Below, one piece after another: positions 17,203 through 24,489 of a DNA stretch of 64,000 nucleotides. Origin of the DNA: JARRQJ01 sp037381915 (lineage in GTDB: Bacteria; Pseudomonadota; Gammaproteobacteria; DRLM01); NCBI GenBank assembly GCA_037381915.1, contig JARRQJ010000001.1:62001-126000 (forward strand). The letters are read 5' to 3'. How positions within the stretch are numbered: the first letter of the stretch is position 1; each line of letters opens with the position of its first letter. Position numbers and translations under genes: made by a program. The notes under the pieces are model-generated. The model searched no databases, was not told the origin of the DNA, and saw only the letters and a program-made list of their open reading frames with translations.

Positions 17203-18201
17203 TTGAAAGTTCAGCCAGATTCTTTCGACTTCACCTTGGATCCCGCCGATAACGAGCGTCTTGCCAACTTGTGCGGACAGTTCGATGAACATCTGCGTCA
17301 GGTGGAAGGCCGCTTGGGGGTGGAGGTGACCAACCGCGGCAATCACTTTCGCGTGATCGGCGACAGCGCGCCGGTGCAACTGGCGGGTAAGGTCCTGAAG
17401 AGCCTCTATTCGAAGACCGCGGAAATCAATTTGACGCCTTCGCAGGTGCATCTGGTCCTGCAGCAGGCCGGCGCCGACGTCCTGGATACTGGGGATGAAC
17501 TGGCCAATGAACCCTTGGCGATCCAGACGCGCCGGGGTTTGATCAGCGGCCGCGCGCTCAATCAGCAACGTTATCTGCAAAACATCCTCAAGAATGACAT
17601 TAATTTCGGTATCGGGCCGGCGGGGACCGGCAAAACCTACCTGGCCGTCGCCTGCGCCGTACAGGCCCTGGAACAGGAGAAGGTGGCGAGACTGGTGCTG
17701 ACGCGTCCCGCAGTTGAGGCGGGGGAACGGCTGGGGTTCCTGCCGGGCGATTTGGCGCAGAAGATCGACCCGTATCTGCGTCCCCTTTACGATGCCCTGT
17801 ACGAGATGCTGGGTTTCGAACGGGTGGCCAAGCTGGTGGAACGCAACGTCATCGAAATCGCGCCCCTGGCCTATATGCGGGGACGGACGCTGAATGACTC
17901 TTTCATCATTCTTGACGAAGCACAAAACACTACCGTTGAACAGATGAAGATGTTTCTCACCCGTATCGGTTTCGCCTCGAAGGCGGTGATCACCGGCGAC
18001 GTCACTCAAGTGGATTTGCCGCGCGGGCGCCTGTCCGGCTTGCGTCATGTGGTCGAAGTGCTTAAGGATGTGGACGGCATCAGCTTTACCTTCTTCAAGG
18101 CGTCGGACGTGGTGCGCCACCCACTGGTACAAAGCATCGTGACGGCTTACGAGAGTTTTGAAAGAAACACCCCGACTCCGGACCAGGAGCAGGAGCCGTG
18201 A
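17203..18201 (+). CDS. ybeZ: PhoH-like ATPase YbeZ
   Basis: PhoH-family P-loop ATPase, 332 aa, thought to work with YbeY in RNA and ribosome metabolism. The N-terminal about 90 residues are the KH-like YbeZ region; Walker A is GPAGTGKTYLAV and Walker B FIILDEAQNTT. No ATG is available near the conserved start; TTG at 17203 gives the expected N-terminus (MKVQPDSFDFTLDPADNERLA), so the start is plausible but not certain. It overlaps ybeY by four bases (GTGA). Confidence 0.94.
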   Translation: MKVQPDSFDFTLDPADNERLANLCGQFDEHLRQVEGRLGVEVTNRGNHFRVIGDSAPVQLAGKVLKSLYSKTAEINLTPSQVHLVLQQAGADVLDTGDELANEPLAIQTRRGLISGRALNQQRYLQNILKNDINFGIGPAGTGKTYLAVACAVQALEQEKVARLVLTRPAVEAGERLGFLPGDLAQKIDPYLRPLYDALYEMLGFERVAKLVERNVIEIAPLAYMRGRTLNDSFIILDEAQNTTVEQMKMFLTRIGFASKAVITGDVTQVDLPRGRLSGLRHVVEVLKDVDGISFTFFKASDVVRHPLVQSIVTAYESFERNTPTPDQEQEP

Positions 18202-18689
18202 CCATTGTTGTAGATGTTCAATATGCTCAGGAGGAAGTCCTCGACGAGGAAGCCGAGGTTCCCCTGCCCGAGCAATTCGATCGTTGGGTAGGCGCCGCCC
18301 TGGCGGGACGCCGCGACGCCGGCGAGATCACCGTGCGCATCGTGGGTATGGCGGAAGGAGCGGCACTCAACCAGGCTTACCGCCATCGCACGGGGCCGAC
18401 AAATGTTCTGTCGTTCCCCGTGGAAGGTGCCCCGCCAACGGATGTGCCGCTGTTGGGCGACGTGGTTATTTGCGCGCCGCTGGTCAATCGGGAAGCCCGG
18501 GAACAACGCAAGGCGCCGGTCGCCCATTGGGCTCACCTGACGGTACACGGTAGCTTGCATCTTTTGGGCTATGACCATCAGGAGCCGGTTGAAGCGGAGC
18601 GCATGGAAGGCCTGGAGACCGAGATCCTCACTGGTCTGGGCTATCCCGACCCCTACGCCGGAGAGAAGGAGGCCCGGACGGCCCCTTGA
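18198..18689 (+). CDS. ybeY: Endoribonuclease YbeY (rRNA maturation factor)
   Basis: Single-domain metal-dependent endoribonuclease involved in 16S rRNA 3'-end maturation and ribosome quality control, 163 aa. The zinc motif HGSLHLLGYDH is complete. The GTG start overlaps the ybeZ stop, indicating translational coupling. Confidence 0.95.
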   Translation: MTIVVDVQYAQEEVLDEEAEVPLPEQFDRWVGAALAGRRDAGEITVRIVGMAEGAALNQAYRHRTGPTNVLSFPVEGAPPTDVPLLGDVVICAPLVNREAREQRKAPVAHWAHLTVHGSLHLLGYDHQEPVEAERMEGLETEILTGLGYPDPYAGEKEARTAP

Positions 18690-18750
18690 AACGCTAGACT
18701 TCAGGTGCCATTCAACAGTTTTAACAACACAAGGTGTCTATTCAGTAATC

Positions 18751-19632
18751 ATGACTGTCGAACGAACTAATAACGGTACGTCATCGCGTTCCTGGCTGGA
18801 ACGCTTGAGTTTTGCCCTGCTGGGTGAACCCAAGGACCGCGAACAATTGGTGGAATTGTTGCGTGATGCCCAGCAACGTGAATTGCTGGATCCCGAGGCG
18901 CTGACCATGATCGAAGGGGTGCTGCAAGTCGCCGAGATACAGGTGCGCGATATCATGGTGCCGCGCGCGCAGATGGCGGTGGTGGAGCGCGACGCCTCGC
19001 TGGAGGAGATCTTGCCGGTGGTGATCGAATCGGCGCACTCGCGGTTTCCGGTGATCGGCGATAATCGCGACGAAGTGGTGGGTATCCTGTTGGCGAAGGA
19101 TCTGCTGGCCTATTACGGCCAGGACAAAGCCAGGAATTTCAACGTACGCGATATCCTGCGGCCCGCGGTCTTCATTCCGGAGAGTAAGCGGCTCAATGTG
19201 TTGCTGAAGGAGTTCCGGGCCAGTCGCAACCATATGGCCATCGTGGTCGACGAGTACGGTGGGGTGGCGGGTCTGGTCACTATCGAGGACGTGCTGGAAC
19301 AGATTGTGGGCGAGATCGTCGACGAACATGACATCGAGGAAGACACCTACATCAAGAGGCACAATGACAACGTCTACGCGGTCAAGGCGCTGACCCCTAT
19401 CGAAGAGTTCAATGACTACTTTTACGCCAATTTCAGCGATGAGGAATTCGATACCATCGGCGGTTTGGTTATGCATCGTTTCGGCCGTCTGCCCCGCCGC
19501 GGCGAGGTCATCAGCATCGACCGCTTCCGCTTCAAGGTACTGAACGCCGACAGTCGCCGCATTCATCTGCTGCAGGTCACGGAGCGCCGTGGCGCGGGCG
19601 TGCATGACAAGGCTGCCGCAGCAGGAGAATAA
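18751..19632 (+). CDS. corC: CorC/YbeX CBS-domain protein
   Basis: Cytosolic CorC (YbeX) protein, 293 aa, linked in E. coli to magnesium/cobalt efflux and ribosome maturation. It has two CBS domains (about 65-195; DIMVPRAQMAVVERDA and DILRPAVFIPESK) and a C-terminal transporter-associated domain (about 210-285, YAVKALTPIEEFNDYF). ATG 18751 is chosen; the longer upstream frame runs through ybeY. CorA, its historical partner, is encoded at 57831-58886. Confidence 0.93.
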   Translation: MTVERTNNGTSSRSWLERLSFALLGEPKDREQLVELLRDAQQRELLDPEALTMIEGVLQVAEIQVRDIMVPRAQMAVVERDASLEEILPVVIESAHSRFPVIGDNRDEVVGILLAKDLLAYYGQDKARNFNVRDILRPAVFIPESKRLNVLLKEFRASRNHMAIVVDEYGGVAGLVTIEDVLEQIVGEIVDEHDIEEDTYIKRHNDNVYAVKALTPIEEFNDYFYANFSDEEFDTIGGLVMHRFGRLPRRGEVISIDRFRFKVLNADSRRIHLLQVTERRGAGVHDKAAAAGE

Positions 19633-19673
19633 GCTGGCTGTCGCCATCATTATCCGTCACCCACTCGATCCCC

Positions 19674-21248
19674 ATGGCCAGTTCCCCTAGCGCCGCTGAT
19701 ACAGTGGCTTCGCCGCGTTCCCGTCACGATCGTTTAGCCGCTGTCCTAGCCGGGAGATGGGGGGATTGGTTGAGCCTCCTGGCCGGGGCCATGCTGCCCT
19801 TGGCCTTCGCTCCCTTCGATATTTTTCCCGCCGCAGTGATCGCCCCCGCCTTGCTGTTTATGTCATGGTTGGATGTCCCGCCGCGACGGGCCCTGCGCCG
19901 CGGTTACCTGTTCGGCCTGGGGATGTTCGGCGTGGGCATCAATTGGGTGTTCGTGAGCATGTACGAATACGGCGGCGTGAGCCTGCCGCTGTCCCTGTTT
20001 CTCACCGCCCTGCTGGTCGCGTTCCTGTCCCTGTTTCCAGCGGTCTTGGCGTACCTGCTCGCGCGATTGTTTCCTTTCACCGGCGCCTCCGCGGCGGTAT
20101 GGCGGCTGGCGGTGGTGTTCCCCGCCGGCTGGGTGATGTTCGAATGGATACGAGGCTGGTTTCTCACCGGCTTTCCCTGGTTGAACTTGGGCTACAGTCA
20201 ATTGGCCACACCCCTCGCCGGTCTGGCGCCGCTGGCGGGTGTCTACGGGGTGTCGCTGGGCGTGGCACTGTCGGCGGGATGGCTGGCCCTGTTTGTCCTC
20301 GCCGAGAATCGGCGGCAACGCGTCGCCAGCGCCGTCGCGTTGCTGGCGTTGTGGGCCGGCGCCGGTCTGCTGCACGGTCTGGCGTGGACGCGGCCTGTCG
20401 GCGCGCCGATGCGCGTTACCCTACTGCAAGGGGACATCCCTCAGAACATAAAATGGTTATGGGACGTGCGCGAGCCCACCGTGGAGCTCTATGCCAAGAT
20501 GACCCGAGAGCATTGGGACAGCCGTCTGATCGTCTGGCCGGAAAGCGCGCTGCCCGAGATGTACGCCGAGGCCAAGGATTTTCTCGATGGCCTGGGCAAG
20601 GAGGCCAGGAAACATCACAGCGATTTACTGATAGGCGTGTTGTATGAGGACCCCGCGACCGGGCGTTACTACAACAGCATGGTCAGTATCGGCAGCGAGC
20701 GCAAGTTTTACTTCAAGCACCATCTCGTGCCGTTTACCGAATATCTGCCGATGAAAGGCCTGTTGGGCGCCCTGGTGGATTTCATGCAAGTCCCCATGTC
20801 CGATTTCAGCGCCGGTCCGGCGGTACAACAGCCCCTGGCGGTGGCGGGACAACGGGCGGGCATCTCCATTTGTTATGAGGACGCCTTCGGTGAAGAGATG
20901 ATCCGGCAGCTGCCCAAGGCGACGTTGTTGGTCAACGTCAGTAATGACGCGTGGTTCGGTCATTCCATCGCGCCGCAACAGCACCTGCAAATTGCGCAAA
21001 TGCGCGCCGCGGAGACCGGCCGGCCCTTGTTGCGCGCCACCAATACCGGCGTGAGCGCCATCGTCGATGCCTGGGGGCGACTGCAGAGCGTGGCGCCGCA
21101 ATTCAAGGTGGCTGCCCTCACGGGCGAGGTGCAGCCCATGCAAGGTGCGACGCCGTATGTGCGCGTTGGTAATGCCCCGGTGGTGGTGGTGACGACGGGG
21201 TTGTTGCTGCTCCCCTGGCTCATACTGCGCCGCCGCCGTCCGCATTGA
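19674..21248 (+). CDS. lnt: Apolipoprotein N-acyltransferase Lnt
   Basis: Inner-membrane enzyme that adds the third acyl chain to lipoproteins, 524 aa. The N-terminal half has about six to seven membrane helices. The C-terminal nitrilase-fold domain carries the Glu-Lys-Cys triad: Glu in WPESALPEMY, Lys in FYFKHHLVPFTEY, Cys in ISICYEDAF. It follows corC by 41 bases as in the enterobacterial ybeZYX-lnt operon. Its substrates in this window include LptE, the propeller lipoprotein and the cupredoxin. Confidence 0.96.
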   Translation: MASSPSAADTVASPRSRHDRLAAVLAGRWGDWLSLLAGAMLPLAFAPFDIFPAAVIAPALLFMSWLDVPPRRALRRGYLFGLGMFGVGINWVFVSMYEYGGVSLPLSLFLTALLVAFLSLFPAVLAYLLARLFPFTGASAAVWRLAVVFPAGWVMFEWIRGWFLTGFPWLNLGYSQLATPLAGLAPLAGVYGVSLGVALSAGWLALFVLAENRRQRVASAVALLALWAGAGLLHGLAWTRPVGAPMRVTLLQGDIPQNIKWLWDVREPTVELYAKMTREHWDSRLIVWPESALPEMYAEAKDFLDGLGKEARKHHSDLLIGVLYEDPATGRYYNSMVSIGSERKFYFKHHLVPFTEYLPMKGLLGALVDFMQVPMSDFSAGPAVQQPLAVAGQRAGISICYEDAFGEEMIRQLPKATLLVNVSNDAWFGHSIAPQQHLQIAQMRAAETGRPLLRATNTGVSAIVDAWGRLQSVAPQFKVAALTGEVQPMQGATPYVRVGNAPVVVVTTGLLLLPWLILRRRRPH

Positions 21249-21261
21249 GCGGCGCCTGTCA

Positions 21262-21298
21262 CCGGTACACGTCGTGCACGGCTAGAGTCGTGTGCCGG
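21262..21298. terminator. Candidate bidirectional terminator between lnt and the histidine kinase
   Basis: CCGGTACACG (21262-21271) pairs with CGTGTGCCGG (21289-21298) through ten positions, one of them a G-U, with a 17-base loop that itself contains a small dyad. It lies exactly in the gap between two convergent genes. A strong T-tract is lacking, so efficiency is uncertain. Confidence 0.4.
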
Positions 21299-21305
21299 GG
21301 TTTCG

Positions 21306-22796
21306 TCAAAAGGAAGGACTGGAGGCCGGCGGCGCCACCGCCAGGGAAAAGGTAAAGGCAGCGCCGTTGCCGGGGACGCTGTTCACCTCGATGGTCTGAT
21401 GGTGCAGGTCAAGGATTTGTTTGGCGATTGCCAGACCGAGTCCGGCGTGGTCCTTGCCGCGATGGTCGTTACCCGCCTGATAAAAGCGATCGAAGACCCG
21501 CGGCAGATCGGCGCTCGCGATGCCCCGGCCGCTGTCGCTCACGGTGACGAGGACGCGCTGGGCATCCCGCCGGATACCCACCTGGACCCGCCCGCCCTCG
21601 GGGGTATGCTCCAGGGCGTTCTCGATCAGGTTCTCCAACACCCGTTCGATGAGCCCGATCTCCGCCTCTACCCGCGGCAAGGTATCGTCGGCGATATCGA
21701 TGTCGAGCGTGATACCCCGTTGTCGGGCCTGCAGCTGGAATTTCTGCACCACATCCTGCACCAATTCGGCGGCGCCGAAGGGTTCGCAACGCGGCGGGGT
21801 GCGGGTCGCGTCGAGTTTCGCCAGTTCAAACAGGTCCAGGACCAGGCGGGTGAGGCGCTCACTGTGGCGCAATGCGGTGCCGAGATATTCGCGGCGTTCC
21901 GCTTCGCTGAGCGTGGCGGCCTTCAGTTGCAGGGTTTCGAGATAGCCGTGTAGGGAGGCGAGGGGCGTGCGCAGGTCATGGGAGACCTGGGCCACCAGTT
22001 CGCGGCGCAGATTGTCCTGGGTCTTGAGTTCGTCGAGTTGCTTGATGATGCGTTCGGCCATCTGATCGAATGTCATCCCCAGACGGTCGATCTCGTCGGA
22101 ACGGGCCGGTGGCGCCTGGCCGTAGGGAACGTAGGCGCTGAGATTGCTTATGCGGAAGCTGTCCATGAGCCACGCCAGGCGGTGCAGCCGGCGCGTGAGG
22201 AGATGGAAGATCAGCAGGCCGGCGAGCAGGCCGAATATCAGGCTGCCGGCTACCGCCCAGCCGCTCAGGCGCAGGAAATAACTTTCGCGGATCGCATTGT
22301 TGACGGCGTCGAACTCTTCACCCTGCAGCACCACGTACAGGTAGCCCTGCGGATTGGCGGCGGAAGGGATCGGCGTGACGGAGAAGGCCTTGCGCCGGTC
22401 ATAGCTGCGCGGATCGTCACCCAGCACCGGGTAGCTGTCGTTACGCAGAAAGGCGCGGATGGGTCCGAGCGAGACATGCTTGCGTTTGACCTTGCCCGGG
22501 TCGGCGGAGTAGGACAGGATCTTGCCGTTGCGATCGAGGAGATAGATCTCGATGCTGGGGTTGATGACCATGTAGTCATGGAAGGTTTCCTTCAGTTTGG
22601 CCTCGTTGAGGCGGCCTTCCTCGACCAAGTTGCGATCCGCCACCAGATTGCGGGCGAGATTGCGGTTGAGCTGCTGGTTGACTTCGCCCAGATAATGGTG
22701 GGTCGCCGAGACGGTGAGCAGGGAATAGATCAGGCCCATGGAGACCAGCAGCAGGACCAGTACCAGCGCGAGCCGCGCATAGAGGGTACGAAACAT
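21306..22796 (-). CDS. Sensor histidine kinase
   Basis: Membrane sensor kinase, 496 aa. ATG 22796 (MFRTLYARLALVLVLLLVS) starts at the first membrane helix; the longer frame is discarded. A periplasmic sensor of about 150 residues, a second helix (about 180-205), HAMP, HisKA with phosphoacceptor VSHDLRTPL, and HATPase_c with N box (ENLIENALEHTP), G1 (DSGRGI) and G2 (GLGLAI) follow. The gene starts two bases after the response regulator stop, so both are co-transcribed. The stimulus is unknown. Confidence 0.93.
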   Translation of the reverse strand: MFRTLYARLALVLVLLLVSMGLIYSLLTVSATHHYLGEVNQQLNRNLARNLVADRNLVEEGRLNEAKLKETFHDYMVINPSIEIYLLDRNGKILSYSADPGKVKRKHVSLGPIRAFLRNDSYPVLGDDPRSYDRRKAFSVTPIPSAANPQGYLYVVLQGEEFDAVNNAIRESYFLRLSGWAVAGSLIFGLLAGLLIFHLLTRRLHRLAWLMDSFRISNLSAYVPYGQAPPARSDEIDRLGMTFDQMAERIIKQLDELKTQDNLRRELVAQVSHDLRTPLASLHGYLETLQLKAATLSEAERREYLGTALRHSERLTRLVLDLFELAKLDATRTPPRCEPFGAAELVQDVVQKFQLQARQRGITLDIDIADDTLPRVEAEIGLIERVLENLIENALEHTPEGGRVQVGIRRDAQRVLVTVSDSGRGIASADLPRVFDRFYQAGNDHRGKDHAGLGLAIAKQILDLHHQTIEVNSVPGNGAAFTFSLAVAPPASSPSF

Positions 22797-22798
22797 GG

Positions 22799-23506
22799 TC
22801 AGCCGCCGCGCTCCGCGAACTTGTAACCCACCCCCCACACCGTAAGCACGTAGTGCGGCTTGGCCGGGTCTTTCTCGATCTTTGAACGCAGTCGATTGAT
22901 GTGGGAGTTGACGGTGTGTTCGTAGCCGTCATGACCGTAGCCCCATACCTTATCGAGGAGCTCGGTGCGGTTGTAGACCCGGCCCGGATGGCGCGCGAAG
23001 AACAGCAACAGGTCGAACTCCTTGGCGGTGAGATTAATATCCCGGCCGCCGATTTTCACCAGGCGTTTGCCGGTGTCGATGCGCAGATCGCCGAAACTGA
23101 GCGTTTCCGGCGGTTGCGAGGCATGGCGCTCGCTCATGGCCGCGACGCGGCGGAACAGGGCCTTGATGCGGGCCTGCAATTCGGGAATGCTGAACGGCTT
23201 GGTCAGATAGTCGTCCGCCCCCACCTCCAGTCCCACCACCCTGTCGAGTTCCGTTGATTTCGCGGTGAGCATCAAGATCGGCACGTAGCCCGGCACGGCG
23301 CGCAGTTTCTGGCAGACACTGACGCCATCCATGCCCGGCAGCATCAGGTCCAACACTACCAGATCGAATCCGCCGCGCTGGAAGCTGCGCAGCCCTTCCA
23401 CCCCGTCGGCGGCGATCACTGCGGTGCATTCGATGTCCTGCAGGTGCAGGGCCACCAGCCGCGCGATATCGGGATTGTCTTCGATGATAAGGACCTTATA
23501 TGTCAT
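22799..23506 (-). CDS. OmpR-family response regulator
   Basis: Two-domain transcriptional regulator, 235 aa. The receiver domain has the acidic pair (IIEDN), the phosphoacceptor Asp in LVVLDLMLPGMDG, the conserved Thr/Ala (MLTAK) and Lys (DDYLTKPF). The C-terminal winged helix includes LTAKEFDLLLFFARHPG and VNSHINRLRSKIE. ATG 23506 (MTYKVLIIEDN) is preferred to a TTG at 23515. It is paired with the kinase just downstream. Three phased repeats at 23740-23767 are a likely binding site for it or for a relative. Confidence 0.94.
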   Translation of the reverse strand: MTYKVLIIEDNPDIARLVALHLQDIECTAVIAADGVEGLRSFQRGGFDLVVLDLMLPGMDGVSVCQKLRAVPGYVPILMLTAKSTELDRVVGLEVGADDYLTKPFSIPELQARIKALFRRVAAMSERHASQPPETLSFGDLRIDTGKRLVKIGGRDINLTAKEFDLLLFFARHPGRVYNRTELLDKVWGYGHDGYEHTVNSHINRLRSKIEKDPAKPHYVLTVWGVGYKFAERGG

Positions 23507-23817
23507 AGGCGGCAAGGATTACGCTCGGCTGATGGCTCGACCGGTTTACGGACTAGTGTAGCGTGCCGGCTAACCGCCGTCGCCCCTCGGTCCTGCTACA
23601 ACCGCGGTGATAAATATGGGCGGGGAGGCGGCTTGGGCGGTCAAGGTCCGTGCTCGCCGGGGTCGATGCCCCGGCCGGCGCGACCGGCGCTTCGAGACGG
23701 CCTTGAGTTTATATTCCATCCCGAAGAGATCGCGTCCTTATCACGTAGGGATCACAATTTCATCACAGCCATGGGGGAACAGCGTAACAATCGGTTGCTG
23801 CAGCCCGCGGGACGATG
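23507..23817. other. Leader region of the two-component operon
   Basis: No gene is visible. Reading leftward it holds the phased direct repeats (23740-23767), a -10-like TATAAA (complement of 23705-23710) and then about 195 bases of leader with a perfect 7-bp GC hairpin (GCCGGGG 23656-23662 with CCCCGGC 23669-23675). The hairpin has no T-tract. Confidence 0.45.
23740..23767 (-). promoter_or_regulatory. Three 11-bp-phased direct repeats, OmpR-family operator
   Basis: ATCACG (23740-23745), ATCACA (23751-23756) and ATCACA (23762-23767) recur at exactly 11-bp steps. Read on the minus strand the core is TGTGAT-N5-TGTGAT-N5-CGTGAT, close in layout to a PhoB box (CTGTCAT repeats every 11 bp). The repeats lie upstream of a TATAAA box and the regulator gene, which suggests autoregulation. 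Confidence 0.5.
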
Positions 23818-24342
23818 CTAGGCCCGCTTGCGGGGCCGGGTGAAGCGGGTGCTATGGCACTTGGGGCAGGGCGGAATGTGACCGGTGCCATGGAAATGCA
23901 GGAGTTCGCCGCAGCTGCTGCAACGCAGGGTCCCCACCGTGGTGACTTCCCCGGTATGGAATTCGGAGGCCCGCTGCGCCCGTTGCGCCAGTTCCAGATA
24001 GGCCAGCTTGGTCTGATCCGCGGCGGCGGTGAATGCCTCCCACAGCCGGTCCTCTACCAGTTCCACATCGAAGTGCAGCCAGGAGCTCAGCTCGGAACCG
24101 GTGTCCGCCAAGTATTCGCCGGCGTCTTCCAGGTCGCGGCGCAGGTAGTCGCCGATGCGCTCCGCCTCCTCCCGGCTGAGCTCGCCCAGTTCAACCGCCT
24201 TTTCCTTGGCCAGGTCGATGTTGTACTGCAGGGCCGCCAGGGTGTTCTTATCGCTGTGCTTCAGGGCGTCTTTTACCCGCTCCATCATCCGGTTATAGGC
24301 ATGCACGAGTTTTTTGCCGTGGGAAGCGGGGGAAGCAGTCAT
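23818..24342 (-). CDS. ybeL: Zinc-ribbon protein YbeL (DUF1451 family)
   Basis: Small cytosolic protein of unknown role, 174 aa. The first about 120 residues are helical and charged; the C-terminus carries a zinc ribbon with two CxxC pairs (LRCSSCGELLHFH and PPCPKCHSTRF). In E. coli ybeL also lies next to leuS, which supports the call. It is divergent from leuS; the shared 147-base gap holds TTGTTC and TATCCT separated by 18 bases, a possible leuS promoter. Confidence 0.85.
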   Translation of the reverse strand: MTASPASHGKKLVHAYNRMMERVKDALKHSDKNTLAALQYNIDLAKEKAVELGELSREEAERIGDYLRRDLEDAGEYLADTGSELSSWLHFDVELVEDRLWEAFTAAADQTKLAYLELAQRAQRASEFHTGEVTTVGTLRCSSCGELLHFHGTGHIPPCPKCHSTRFTRPRKRA

Positions 24343-24489
24343 GGTCGTTACTCCTGATCGATCGGTGAGACTTAAGTTTGACCGACTCGCCGCATAATGG
24401 AAAGGGCGGGCGCAGGCTCATGTTGTTCGCTTTGTCGTGCCTACGGTATCCTTGCGCTTTGATTCTAAGCGTAAAGATCGGGAAAACAG

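Noticed and set aside
23656..23675. Perfect GC hairpin in the two-component leader as a terminator
   Set aside because: No T-tract follows on either strand; it is noted only as a leader hairpin.
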